The position numbers were made by a program, and so were the translations under genes. The notes under the pieces were generated by a model that was not told the DNA's origin, made no database searches, and saw only the letters and a list, made by a program, of their open reading frames with translations. This document shows positions 18,120 through 25,995 of a DNA stretch of 64,000 nucleotides, in pieces (the first letter of the stretch is position 1; each line of letters starts with the position of its first letter). Source of the stretch: Cohnella sp. AR92. Lineage in GTDB: Bacteria > Bacillota > Bacilli > Paenibacillales > Paenibacillaceae. Where the stretch lies: NCBI RefSeq assembly GCF_003990975.1, contig NZ_RZJR01000006.1:248001-312000 (forward strand), written 5' to 3'.

Positions 18120-18280
18120 CCCTCTCTAAAGACGCTTACGAGGTTAGCTGACGGATTCGGGCGATTAGAGTCGCCCTACGGAATACGGCCGTGCCGGCTC
18201 CGATTCACCCCGCGCGGCCCATGGCCCGCCGCGATTGGTTCCCCCGATCTCCTTCTTTGGCGGAGACTCAGCGATGACGG
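18120..18280 (-). ncRNA. c-di-AMP riboswitch (ydaO-yuaA type) upstream of kimA
   Basis: The minus strand carries the conserved blocks of this class in order: CGCTGAG (P1 side, near 18270), GGGGGAACC (near 18240), GGGGTGAATC (near 18205), TAGGGCGACTC near 18170, then AATCCGTCAGCTAACCTCGT and AAGCGTC with AGAGAGG (18125-18155). CGCT near 18270 can pair with AGCG near 18133 to close the aptamer. In Bacillus this RNA binds c-di-AMP and promotes termination ahead of kimA and ktr genes. Gene, aptamer and terminator order here agree fully with that. Confidence 0.93.
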
Positions 18281-18440
18281 ATTTAACTGACGGATTGATC
18301 ATACTGCATCGCCACTCGAAAGCCAAAAGGAAAAAGCGTTGGAAAAGAGGATTTGGGACGGAAAGGACATTCAAATAAGCGCTTACACGAACCGCTCTCT
18401 TAGCTTCTATTCGATTTTCATCCAAAATCACGAGAATACG

Positions 18441-18478
18441 CAAAAGGAATGATAAACGCAGCACGGCGTTATCATTCC
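18441..18478 (-). terminator. Terminator of the MFS transporter gene
   Basis: On the minus strand GGAATGATAACGC pairs with GCG(T)TTATCATTCC and is followed by TTTTG. It begins 18 bases beyond the MFS stop codon. Confidence 0.8.
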
Positions 18479-18495
18479 CTCGTTCGCTTTTCTGC

Positions 18496-19893
18496 TTATG
18501 CTTGAATCGTCGTCGCCGAGTTCGCCTTCTTCTTCCCTCGAACGAATACGCTTCGATAGAAGACAAGAATGCCAGCATGCGCAATCGCCAGAACTAGATA
18601 CAGATTGCTGAAGACGAAGGCGGTCTCGTTCGATTGCCACGGAATCCAAGGCGTGTCCGCCCCTAGATCCATCACTCTCCCGTAGATGCCGGTTGCAATC
18701 GCTCCGGAGAGGAAGTTGCACAGCGTCATCAGCCCCATGCCGACCCCTGCTTGGTTCTTCGGAATGCTCGTGGAGATCGTGTTCGACAACGCAATCTGCA
18801 TGAACATCTGCCCTACGTTGCCCAGGATAAAAATAAAACCGATCACGACAGCGGGGCTTCCGACGAAGAACGACAACAGAAGGAAGCAGCTGAACAACAG
18901 CGCGGATGCGGAGTGATATACGAAGGAATTGCCTTTCCGATCCGCCAGCTTCCCGATCTTACGCCCTAGATAAGCCGACACGCAAGCTCCCGGAACCATG
19001 ACGAATCCGATCAAACCAGGTTCCAGACGGTTGATATCCGCAAGCAATTGAGGCGTTACGAACGTTAAAGCATATCCGATGCTCATGACGATCGCAGCGA
19101 TCATTAACCCCATTAAATAAAACCGATCCCCCATTAACGCACGGGACACGAAAGGCTCTGCCGCCTTACGAATCCGAACGAGGAAGCCGATCAGGAATAG
19201 CAGGCTGACTCCGGCATAGGCCAAGTTCCATTGCGTAATCGCCAGAAGCAACGTCGCGACCGTTCCTGCGAGAAGAGCTGCCCCCAGCCAATCGATGCTT
19301 CCTCCGCTTCCCTTCTCGCCGGAGAGGTATTTCCTATAGAACGGAATCGCTGCGACGATAAGCAGCGGAATGGCGAACAACCAACGCCAATGAACCAGCG
19401 AGACGAGCAAGGAAGAAACGATCGGTCCGATCGCGTTGCCTAGGGCGAGTCCTGTAGCCGATATGCCGAGCGCCCTCCCTCTTCTCTCCGGAGGGAAGTA
19501 ACGGACGGGAATCAGCATCGCGAGCGCGGGAATCACAGACGCGCCTATCGACTGTACGATTCGGGCAGCCAAGACGAAGGCGTACGACGTCGCAACCAGT
19601 CCGAGAAGCGATCCTGCCGCGAACAGCAGCAAGCCGAAGGTGATCAAGCTCTTGGCCCGGTAACGGTCCAGCAGCTTGCCGTAGAGAACGGAACCGATCG
19701 CGTAGATGAGCAAGTAGGCGGTCGATACCCAGCTGACCTGCGCGACGGACAAGCCGTAATCCGCGCGAATCTCGGGCAATACGATATTGAACATGGTCGC
19801 GCTCATGGAGGAGAGGATCAAGGTAAAAGCAAGCAACCGGATGAGGACGTCTCCGTTCCGGGAAGCTTCAGGGACTTGCGGGTGGTTCTCCAT
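18496..19893 (-). CDS. MFS efflux transporter, 14-helix DHA2 (EmrB/QacA) type
   Basis: This roughly 465-residue integral membrane protein is of the drug:H+ antiporter-2 kind. Motif A-like GKLLDRYRAKSL lies after helix 2, the proline/glycine-rich antiporter motif C (GLALGNAIGPIVSS) in helix 5, and about 14 hydrophobic segments follow in total. It resembles TetA(L)/(K)-like and QacA-like exporters; the drug or metabolite is unknown. The start at 19893 is chosen because CAGGAG lies 9 bases upstream; an earlier in-frame ATG at 19971 would add 26 polar residues and overlap the operator. A LysR-family gene is divergently transcribed from the same 120-base gap, so it is the probable local regulator. 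Confidence 0.88.
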   Translation of the reverse strand: MENHPQVPEASRNGDVLIRLLAFTLILSSMSATMFNIVLPEIRADYGLSVAQVSWVSTAYLLIYAIGSVLYGKLLDRYRAKSLITFGLLLFAAGSLLGLVATSYAFVLAARIVQSIGASVIPALAMLIPVRYFPPERRGRALGISATGLALGNAIGPIVSSLLVSLVHWRWLFAIPLLIVAAIPFYRKYLSGEKGSGGSIDWLGAALLAGTVATLLLAITQWNLAYAGVSLLFLIGFLVRIRKAAEPFVSRALMGDRFYLMGLMIAAIVMSIGYALTFVTPQLLADINRLEPGLIGFVMVPGACVSAYLGRKIGKLADRKGNSFVYHSASALLFSCFLLLSFFVGSPAVVIGFIFILGNVGQMFMQIALSNTISTSIPKNQAGVGMGLMTLCNFLSGAIATGIYGRVMDLGADTPWIPWQSNETAFVFSNLYLVLAIAHAGILVFYRSVFVRGKKKANSATTIQA

Positions 19894-19939
19894 GGTCATC
19901 ATCTCCTGCTTCAGATTACATGTTTTACTATACCCTTCC

Positions 19940-19959
19940 ATATTAATAATTGATAATAT
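19940..19959. promoter_or_regulatory. Candidate LysR-type operator in the divergent MFS/lysR gap
   Basis: The arms ATATTA and TAATAT flank 8 bases in the intergenic region between the divergent MFS and LysR genes. The dyad, AT-richness and T-N11-A-like spacing are what LysR-type regulators bind. No regulatory data support it beyond position. Confidence 0.45.
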
Positions 19960-20012
19960 ATATTTAGACATGGGGTTATATACTTGAGTGTATGGATACA
20001 GGGGGTTCCGGG

Positions 20013-20903
20013 ATGGAATTGCTGCAGCTGCATTATTTCCGAATCGTAGCGAAGCACGAACACATGACGCGGGCGGCGGAAGAGCTTAGAATCGCTCAGC
20101 CTGCGCTTAGCAAGACTATCTCCAGGCTCGAAGAAGATGTCGGCGTCCCTCTGTTCGATCGGCAGAACCGCCAGATCCGGTTGAATCGGTTCGGCAAGGC
20201 TTTTCTCCTACAGGTAGAGACGGCTCTTAACGCGTTGGAGGAGGGACGCCGACAGCTCGAGGATATGACGGGAACGGAACAGCGGACGATCCGGCTTGCT
20301 ACATCCACGCTCAACCGCCTCTCCAACTCGATCAGCGACTTTCGCGAAGCATTCCCTTCAATCCTTTTCCGCGTCGTTCAGATCCCCCCTGCCGCTTCTA
20401 ACGAGATGATCTCTCTTCTTGAACGCGGAGAGGTTGATCTCTGCTTCACCGCCGCCTCGCTGAAGCAGCCGTGGATCCGCGAGAAGATCATTCTGAAGGC
20501 CGAAGTGTGCTTGGCGGTCCCCGTGGGCCATCGATTCGCGGACAAAGGAAGCGTCGCCTTGGAGGAAGCGAAGGACGAAGCTTTCATCGAATATCACGAG
20601 GGGCATCCCTTCCGTCAGATTAATAACGAATTCTGCCGGGCGGCCGGCATCGAGCGGCAGGTCAGCTGCGAGGTCGATGAACCTTCTGCCTTAATGAGCC
20701 TGGTTCAGGCGGGACTCGGGATCGCATTCGTCCCCAGCAAGCAGCACGACGATCCCGGCTACAGAATCGTGAGGATCGAATCGCCCGTCTGCCGGCGCGA
20801 GTTCGCGATCGCCTGGAACGGCAAGAGATACCTGCCGAGAGCGGCCGAGCAATATTTAAGCTTCCTGGAATCTTACTTCAAGCTGGAATCCAAGGGGAAT
20901 TAA
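20013..20903 (+). CDS. LysR-family transcriptional regulator
   Basis: This roughly 296-residue regulator has an N-terminal winged helix-turn-helix (residues 1-60) containing MTRAAEELRIAQPALSKTISRLEEDVGVPLFDR, quoted here only as the standard LysR signature. A periplasmic-binding-like effector domain follows (about 90-290). The start MELLQLHYF at 20013 is preferred because LysR proteins begin almost at the first helix; a further upstream ATG at 19992 would add seven residues. The gene is divergent from the MFS exporter gene and presumably activates or represses it, as well as itself. The effector is not predictable. A strong bidirectional hairpin follows the stop codon. Confidence 0.9.
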   Translation: MELLQLHYFRIVAKHEHMTRAAEELRIAQPALSKTISRLEEDVGVPLFDRQNRQIRLNRFGKAFLLQVETALNALEEGRRQLEDMTGTEQRTIRLATSTLNRLSNSISDFREAFPSILFRVVQIPPAASNEMISLLERGEVDLCFTAASLKQPWIREKIILKAEVCLAVPVGHRFADKGSVALEEAKDEAFIEYHEGHPFRQINNEFCRAAGIERQVSCEVDEPSALMSLVQAGLGIAFVPSKQHDDPGYRIVRIESPVCRREFAIAWNGKRYLPRAAEQYLSFLESYFKLESKGN

Positions 20904-20909
20904 CGCAAA

Positions 20910-20946
20910 GAACCGGCAGCCTCCGTTGAATGGAAGCTGCCGGTTC
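20910..20946. terminator. Bidirectional terminator between lysR and nrdF
   Basis: A long GC-rich stem (GAACCGGCAGC / GCTGCCGGTTC, extended by CTCC/GGAA) sits between the convergent lysR and nrdF genes. Short T-rich sequence (TATTTG) follows on the plus side and CTTTGC on the minus side. It lies within 25 bases of both stop codons. Confidence 0.75.
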
Positions 20947-20967
20947 TATTTGGGCGAATACGAAGTC

Positions 20968-21933
20968 TTAGAAATTAAAGTTGAAATCGTCGTCCGTCAG
21001 AGGCTCGACGTTCAACGTGCGCACGTATCCGTTCCCCTTCTTGGAGAAGAAGTCGTGCTGCTTCGTCTTCGTGCTGATGCCGTTGAAGACGATCGGATTG
21101 ACGTCCTCGACCGGGAACACTTCGTCCAGCCCGAGGTTCATCATCGCCTTGTTGGCGTTATAACGAATGAAGGTCTTCACTTCTTCGTCGAGGCCAAGCT
21201 CGCGGTAGAGCTCGTCCGTATAATTCAACTCGTTCTGATGAAGGTATTGAAGCAGACCCTTCAGCGTCTCGGACGCATCCTTCTGCTCGTCCTCGTCCAG
21301 CTCGGCGAACACTTCCTGAGCCAGCAAGCCGACATAGACGCCATGAATGCTCTCGTCGCGCAGAATCAGGTCGATAATCTCGCCGCTGCTCGTCATCTTG
21401 CCTTGTCCGGCCAGATAGAGCGGGTAGAAGAAGCCGCTGTAGAACAAGTAGCTCTCGAGAAGAACGGAAGCGGCCATCGCGAGGTACAGGTCCTTGCGAG
21501 TCTCGATATTCTTGTAGTATTGGGAGATCGTCTCGGCCTTGATCTGCAGGTGCTTGTTCTCTTCTACCCAACGGAAGACCTCATCGATCTCTTCCGTCGA
21601 CGCTAGCGTCGTGAAGATGCTGCTGTACGACTTGGCATGGATCTGCTCCATCATCGCCATGAAGCCCAGCACCGCTTTGCGCTGCAGGCCGTCGACATGC
21701 TCCAGAATCTTCGGCATGCCGATGCCGCCTTGCACGGTATCCAGCAGCGTCAGGCCGCCGAGAACCTTCTTGTAGAGCGTGCGTTCCGCGTCGCTCAGTT
21801 CTACCCATACCATCTTGTCATCCGATAACGGAATCTCTTCGTCTGTCCAGAACTGCATGATGTTCTGGCTCCAGAACATATTCGTAAAATCGTCATCCGG
21901 ACGATTCCAGTTGACGGCTTTCATCGCGCACAT
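20968..21933 (-). CDS. nrdF: Ribonucleotide reductase class Ib small subunit NrdF
   Basis: This 321-residue ferritin-like subunit holds the dimetal-tyrosyl radical cofactor needed by NrdE. It has the metal-ligand pattern [10 protein letters not shown] (about residue 98), the helix with [15 protein letters not shown] (about 160), and [10 protein letters not shown] (about 196). The C-terminal tail TDDDFNFNF is the peptide that docks to the large subunit. The gene ends the nrdI-nrdE-nrdF operon, 47 bases after nrdE. The start ATG is preceded by GAGGGG; a second ATG three codons in is possible. Class Ib enzymes of this kind usually use manganese with NrdI as the activator. Confidence 0.96.
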   Translation of the reverse strand: MCAMKAVNWNRPDDDFTNMFWSQNIMQFWTDEEIPLSDDKMVWVELSDAERTLYKKVLGGLTLLDTVQGGIGMPKILEHVDGLQRKAVLGFMAMMEQIHAKSYSSIFTTLASTEEIDEVFRWVEENKHLQIKAETISQYYKNIETRKDLYLAMAASVLLESYLFYSGFFYPLYLAGQGKMTSSGEIIDLILRDESIHGVYVGLLAQEVFAELDEDEQKDASETLKGLLQYLHQNELNYTDELYRELGLDEEVKTFIRYNANKAMMNLGLDEVFPVEDVNPIVFNGISTKTKQHDFFSKKGNGYVRTLNVEPLTDDDFNFNF

Positions 21934-21980
21934 CGTTGCTTGTCCCCTCTCCGGCCGCGCAGAAGCGGCGCTTCAATGCC

Positions 21981-24065
21981 TTATACCGCGCAGCTTACGC
22001 AGTTCTCTACCGAGAGAATGTTCGTCCGCGTGTAATACAGGGACTTTAATCCCTTCTTGGCCGCGTAAATATAGAATCTCGACAGCTCGCGCGTCGTCAC
22101 GTCGCTGTTAACGTGAAGAACGGTGGAGATGCCTTGGTCGACGTGAGCTTGAATCTCCGCGATCAAGTCGATGATCTTGAACTGATCCATCTGATACGCC
22201 GACTTGTAATAAAAGAAGTTGTCGCGCGACAGGAACGGCATCGGGTAGTACGTCGTCGAGTTCGCGTACGTGCGGGTCTCGATCGGTTCGACGATCGGCA
22301 TCACGCTCGCGGTCGAGTTCTGGACGTACGAGATGCTCTGCGTAGGCGCGATAGCCAGGCGGTAAGCATGGTACAAGCCATGCTCCCGAACGAGAGCCGC
22401 GAGCTTCGCCCAATCTTCCGTCGTCGGAATGGCGACATCTCCGAAGAGCGCCTTCACCTTCTCCGTTGCCGGACGGTAATCGGTCGATTGATAACGTTCG
22501 AAGTACGCGCCGTTCGCATACTCCGAACGTTCGAAGCCGGCGAAGGTTTGACCCTTCTCCCGGGCGATCTCCATGCTTCTCTCGATCGAATAGAAGTTCA
22601 CCATCATGAAGAACGTGCGCACGAAGTCGCGCGCTTCCGCGCTCTCGTAAGCGATGCGGTTCTTCGCCAGATAGCCGTGAAGGTTCATGGCGCCGAGGCC
22701 GACCGAATGAAGGTCGTTATTCGCCTTCTCAACGCCCGGGGCGTTCGCAACCTTCGACATGTCGCTTACGGCGGTCAGGGCGGTGATGCCTTCGTGCACG
22801 GACTCGCGGATCTTGCGCGTATCCATCACGTTAGCGATGTTCAGCGATGCCAGGTTGCAGCTGATGTCGCGGCGAATCACGTCCGGCGTGCCGTAATCGC
22901 CGATCTCGGACGTCTCTTGCAATTGGAAGATCTCCGTGCACAGGTTGGACATTTTGATCGAACCGATGCCCTTGAGCGCATGCTCGCGGTTCGCGTTCGA
23001 ACGGTTCATGATATAAGGATAGCCGGATTCCAGCTGGATCGTCGCAATCTTGGTAAGCATGTCGCGCGCGCTCATGACGACTTTTTTCTTGACGCGGGAG
23101 TCGGCGAGCAGCGTATCGTACATCTCGTCGAGATCCATATCGTCGAGGTGCGAGCCGTATGCTTTGAAGACGGAATAAGGTCCGAACACGTGAAGCGGCT
23201 GGTTCTTCTCGGCAAGCTCGTAGAACTTATTCGGAACGATCAGGCCGATCGACAGCGTCTTCAGGCGAGTCTTCTCGTCGGCGTTGATCTTCTTGCTGTC
23301 CAGGAACTCCATGACGTCCCAGCCGAAGATGTTGTAATAGCCAGCTCCGGAGCCCTTGCGTTGGCCCATCTGATCCGCATAGGAGAAGGCGTCCTCCATC
23401 AGCTTCAGAACCGGCATGATGCCCTTGGCCGCGCCTTCGACGCCCTTGATCGGTTCGCCGCGTCCGCGCAGCTTGGAGAGGTTGACGGCAACGCCGCCCC
23501 CGATCTTGGACAGCTGCATGCACGTGCCGAGAACGTAGTTGATCGAGTTGAGCGCATCGTCCATCTCGAGAAGGAAGCAGGAGACGAGCTCGCCGCGGCG
23601 GCTCTTGCCCGCGTTAAGGAAAGTCGGGGTAGCCGGCTGCACGCGCTGTTCCATCATGGCGGAAGTCAGCTTCAGCGCGGTGTCCGCGTTGCCGCCTCCA
23701 AGATGAAGGGCGACGATGGAGACGCGATCCGGGTAGTGTTCCAGGTACAGCGATTTATCGTTGCTCTTCACGGCGTAATCGGTGTAGAACTTGGAAGCCG
23801 CCATGTAGGATTGGAATTGGAAGTCGTAGGAATGAGCAAGGGCGTAGACGTCTTCTACTTCTTGCTCCGTATATTGGTCATAGACGTTCTCATAGAAGTC
23901 CTGATCGATCATGTAGCGAACCTTCTCGGCCGTGCTGGCGAAAGACAAGCTTCTGCGCTTCACTTCCTCCATGAACGAATCGACCGCCTCGCGGTCCTTG
24001 TCCAATTGGAAGAAGCCCTCGGAATCCCGCTGCATGAGCAGGTTGTTCAGTTCAATGTGACGCAA
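21981..24065 (-). CDS. nrdE: Ribonucleotide reductase class Ib large subunit NrdE
   Basis: This 694-residue catalytic subunit reduces ribonucleoside diphosphates to deoxyribonucleotides. The redox cysteines are present (SCFLLEM near residue 162, the thiyl-radical cysteine in NLCTEIFQL near 380, and the C-terminal ENCVSCAV pair). The NxCxE pattern gives the active-site Asn, Cys and Glu. No N-terminal ATP-cone is present, as expected for NrdE, so overall dATP feedback is weak. Translation probably starts at TTG 24065 inside the 3' end of nrdI (14-base overlap), downstream of GAGGTGAG. The whole operon is preceded by a cobalamin riboswitch. No intein was seen. Confidence 0.96.
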   Translation of the reverse strand: MRHIELNNLLMQRDSEGFFQLDKDREAVDSFMEEVKRRSLSFASTAEKVRYMIDQDFYENVYDQYTEQEVEDVYALAHSYDFQFQSYMAASKFYTDYAVKSNDKSLYLEHYPDRVSIVALHLGGGNADTALKLTSAMMEQRVQPATPTFLNAGKSRRGELVSCFLLEMDDALNSINYVLGTCMQLSKIGGGVAVNLSKLRGRGEPIKGVEGAAKGIMPVLKLMEDAFSYADQMGQRKGSGAGYYNIFGWDVMEFLDSKKINADEKTRLKTLSIGLIVPNKFYELAEKNQPLHVFGPYSVFKAYGSHLDDMDLDEMYDTLLADSRVKKKVVMSARDMLTKIATIQLESGYPYIMNRSNANREHALKGIGSIKMSNLCTEIFQLQETSEIGDYGTPDVIRRDISCNLASLNIANVMDTRKIRESVHEGITALTAVSDMSKVANAPGVEKANNDLHSVGLGAMNLHGYLAKNRIAYESAEARDFVRTFFMMVNFYSIERSMEIAREKGQTFAGFERSEYANGAYFERYQSTDYRPATEKVKALFGDVAIPTTEDWAKLAALVREHGLYHAYRLAIAPTQSISYVQNSTASVMPIVEPIETRTYANSTTYYPMPFLSRDNFFYYKSAYQMDQFKIIDLIAEIQAHVDQGISTVLHVNSDVTTRELSRFYIYAAKKGLKSLYYTRTNILSVENCVSCAV

Positions 24066-24411
24066 TGAGGCTCACCTCTCTCTTGAATTTTTCCACATCG
24101 ACGGACGTTCCCGACATCTCGAACTTCATCAGGACCGGAACCCCGTACTTCTGGGAGATATAATCGGCACTCTTGGCGAACCCGTCGCCCCAGTTGCGGT
24201 TGCCGCTGGCGGAGACGCCTATCATGCGATCGTGATTATGTTGGAGGAAATTCATGACCTTCACGGGAGGTTGCCCGAATCCCGTCGTGTATGTAACCAG
24301 CACGAACGGCTCGTCCAGCTTGGTCTGTTCATCAATCTGTACGGCCGGCAAGTCCAGCTTGCGAATGAACCTCTTCACGTTACCCGTCTTGGAATCATAA
24401 GCGATCAGCAT
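24052..24411 (-). CDS. nrdI: NrdI flavodoxin-like activator of NrdF
   Basis: This 119-residue FMN protein supplies the oxidant that builds the dimanganese-tyrosyl radical in NrdF. The N-terminal MLIAYDSKTGNVKRF is the flavodoxin phosphate loop, TYTTGFGQPP near residue 57 and SASGNRNWGDGFA near residue 82 are NrdI signatures. The ATG at 24411 is chosen because GAGGAG lies 9 bases upstream; the frame stays open further upstream, through the terminator hairpin. The region in front is a purine-rich GA repeat on the minus strand. It is the first gene of the operon and overlaps nrdE. Confidence 0.94.
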   Translation of the reverse strand: MLIAYDSKTGNVKRFIRKLDLPAVQIDEQTKLDEPFVLVTYTTGFGQPPVKVMNFLQHNHDRMIGVSASGNRNWGDGFAKSADYISQKYGVPVLMKFEMSGTSVDVEKFKREVSLIASH

Positions 24412-24454
24412 GGTACCGTCTCCTCTCTCTCTCTCTCTACTTCTACCTACTGAC

Positions 24455-24504
24455 AATAAAAGACGCATCCGGCAACATCTGGAATCGAAAATGCCGAACG
24501 CGTC
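24455..24504 (-). terminator. Terminator between the cobalamin riboswitch and nrdI
   Basis: On the minus strand, arms starting GACGCG and ending GCGTC form a stem of about 13 pairs (two of them G-T), followed by TTTTATTG. It lies between the B12 aptamer and the nrdI ribosome binding site, so it is the likely expression platform of the riboswitch. Confidence 0.8.
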
Positions 24505-24589
24505 CATGGCGAAAAGGAATAACTCCTCGCGCATGCGGAATCCTGGACGTATCGGACACGCTCCTATTCATCGTAGGAGAGGGTGTGCC

Positions 24590-24745
24590 GCTCGGCGCGA
24601 GCAGGTCTCTGGCTTAGGTATCCGAGTCTCTCTACTTACAGGCGAGAAACTCTACCAACACAGTGGCGGGACCGCGCCGGAATCGGACCGGCTTCCCTCT
24701 TATGCCTTGAAACTTGTCGAGGACCAAGGCACTCGCGCCGACTAT
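24590..24745 (-). ncRNA. Cobalamin (B12) riboswitch upstream of nrdIEF
   Basis: The minus strand shows the full set of cobalamin-aptamer hallmarks. These are the closing helix (GTCGGCGCGAG at 24732-24742 with CTCGCGCCGAG at 24591-24601), the GGGAAGCCGGT...CCGGCGCGGTCCCGCCACTGTG block around 24665-24705, and the 3' B12 box AGCCAGAGACCTGCTC around 24600-24616. A strong terminator follows before nrdI. Such RNAs bind adenosylcobalamin (or other cobalamins) and normally reduce downstream expression. Confidence 0.93.
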
Positions 24746-24926
24746 ATGTAGTTCGTAGTTCTAAATTTATATCAATATTTTGTGGGTGTCAACGGTTTCT
24801 CTCTACTTGTTCTTCGAGAAAATTGTCCATAAGCCTGTAGACCTAAATCCGAATAACCAGTCACGAAAGAACAGTTTATCACTCTATCTCCCTCTCGTCA
24901 AAGCGGCAGAATGTGGGATAAATAGC

Positions 24927-24977
24927 AGGAAGCCGCGTCCCAAAAGGCGAGAGCGGCTTCCTGGAATCTCTTATTTT
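24927..24977 (+). terminator. Hairpin with plus-strand T tract at the end of the small 24993 gene
   Basis: A 10-bp stem (AGGAAGCCGC / GCGGCTTCCT) is followed on the plus strand by TCTTATTTTTTT. No plus-strand gene precedes it, so it may mainly terminate minus-strand transcripts from the small gene ending at 24993 as a bidirectional element, or protect the nrd leader from read-through. Confidence 0.6.
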
Positions 24978-24992
24978 TTTGGCATGACGCTG

Positions 24993-25253
24993 TTAGACGA
25001 TATGGATCTGCGAGGCTTGGATACGTCCGTCTCCACCTACATCAAGACCGGTTGTTCGGATCTCGAGCTTATCGCCGATCTGAATCCGATCCGCGGTCGC
25101 CGGATGACCCGACACTAGATATTGGGTGAACTTGAGAAGATAGACTTTCCGATCCCCCAATCGAACGTAGCTCTCGTCTTCCAGAGACGCTGCCAGATGA
25201 ATCTCCGTCACTTCTCCTTCTAACTCAGGCTGACCAGGATCCTCATCCAGCAC
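24993..25253 (-). CDS. Small hypothetical protein
   Basis: This 86-residue frame encodes an acidic, strand-rich protein (GEVTEIHLAA, SYVRLGDRKVYLL, QIGDKLEIRTTG) that looks like a small beta-barrel or OB-like domain. The only start near the N-terminus is GTG at 25253, immediately after an in-frame TAG and with no ribosome binding site, so the true start or even the gene is uncertain. The downstream hairpin 16 bases past the stop supports a real transcript. No family recognised. Confidence 0.45.
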   Translation of the reverse strand: MLDEDPGQPELEGEVTEIHLAASLEDESYVRLGDRKVYLLKFTQYLVSGHPATADRIQIGDKLEIRTTGLDVGGDGRIQASQIHIV

Positions 25254-25433
25254 CCGCTAACAAGCGCAATCATTAACGACATTAATCCAGCGATTCGCCA
25301 CATGCCCTTGTACATAAGCGATGCCCCCGTATACTTTTATGGACGATTCAAGCTTCTGCACAATGGACGGAATCAGCTATCCGAATGTTGCGTACGAATC
25401 GAACGTTTCTGAAGAAAGCATCTGGAGAATCGG

Positions 25434-25742
25434 TTAACGTCTAAGCTTCTCTTCCACCGACGCCAGCTTCTGCTCCATCGTCCCCTTCTTGTCTCTGCGG
25501 TCGTCTATGGTGATCGTCGTGGATACGCGCTGCGCGCCTTCGCGGAACGGAACCTCATGAAGCCTGCGCACGACGGCAAGGAGGTCATCCAGCTCTCCTT
25601 CGATGATCGTGCTCATCGGCGTGAGCTGATAACGGATCTCCTCCGGGGCGCGGTCGAGCTCCTGCTTCACCGCGGCCACGTATTCGCTGACGCCGGTGCT
25701 TCCCGTTCCGAGAGGAACGATGGTTACTTGAACGATTGCCAT
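25434..25742 (-). CDS. MTH1187/YqgV-family thiamine-binding protein
   Basis: This 102-residue protein belongs to the UPF0045/MTH1187 family, a ferredoxin-like fold that binds thiamine or its pyrimidine moiety in studied members. Family features are the N-terminal strand AIVQVTIVPLGTGSTGVSEYV, the helix before YQLTPMSTIIEGE (about residues 38-50) and the strand RVSTTITIDDR (about 72). The start ATG has AAAGGAG upstream. It is monocistronic; no thiamine transporter is adjacent. Confidence 0.85.
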   Translation of the reverse strand: MAIVQVTIVPLGTGSTGVSEYVAAVKQELDRAPEEIRYQLTPMSTIIEGELDDLLAVVRRLHEVPFREGAQRVSTTITIDDRRDKKGTMEQKLASVEEKLRR

Positions 25743-25933
25743 CCTTTAGGTCTCCTTTTCTCTGTCGCAAAGTTTATTAAGCTACGATTCGAAGCTAAGT
25801 TAATCTGGTTAATTACGGAGATCGCACGCTGTTTGTCTTCTTATTATAGAAGATTCCGACAATGAATGCTCGAATATGCTCTTTTTGCATCGGCTTAAGG
25901 CTTCATTCGAACGGCTCCGAATTGTCGCTTCCA

Positions 25934-25942
25934 TGCTATAAT
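25934..25942 (+). promoter_or_regulatory. Extended -10 promoter for xerS
   Basis: TGCTATAAT is a perfect extended -10 element about 45 bases upstream of the xerS start; no good -35 is required for this class. Confidence 0.55.
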
Positions 25943-25995
25943 ATTCCTGTTGGCTGCGTCAACGAACGACTAACCTACCATTCCCGGGTGATCGA

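Noticed and set aside
18165..18290. Protein-coding frames across the kimA leader
   Set aside because: The segment is explained by the conserved c-di-AMP aptamer; frames there have no ribosome binding site.
22113..24068. 651-codon open frame antisense to nrdE
   Set aside because: It is the mirror of GC-rich third positions of nrdE; the peptide is low-complexity (Arg, Val, His) and lacks a ribosome binding site.
24410..24440. CT/GA dinucleotide repeat before nrdI
   Set aside because: It forms the purine-rich ribosome binding site region of nrdI; too short and ordinary to be a functional microsatellite.
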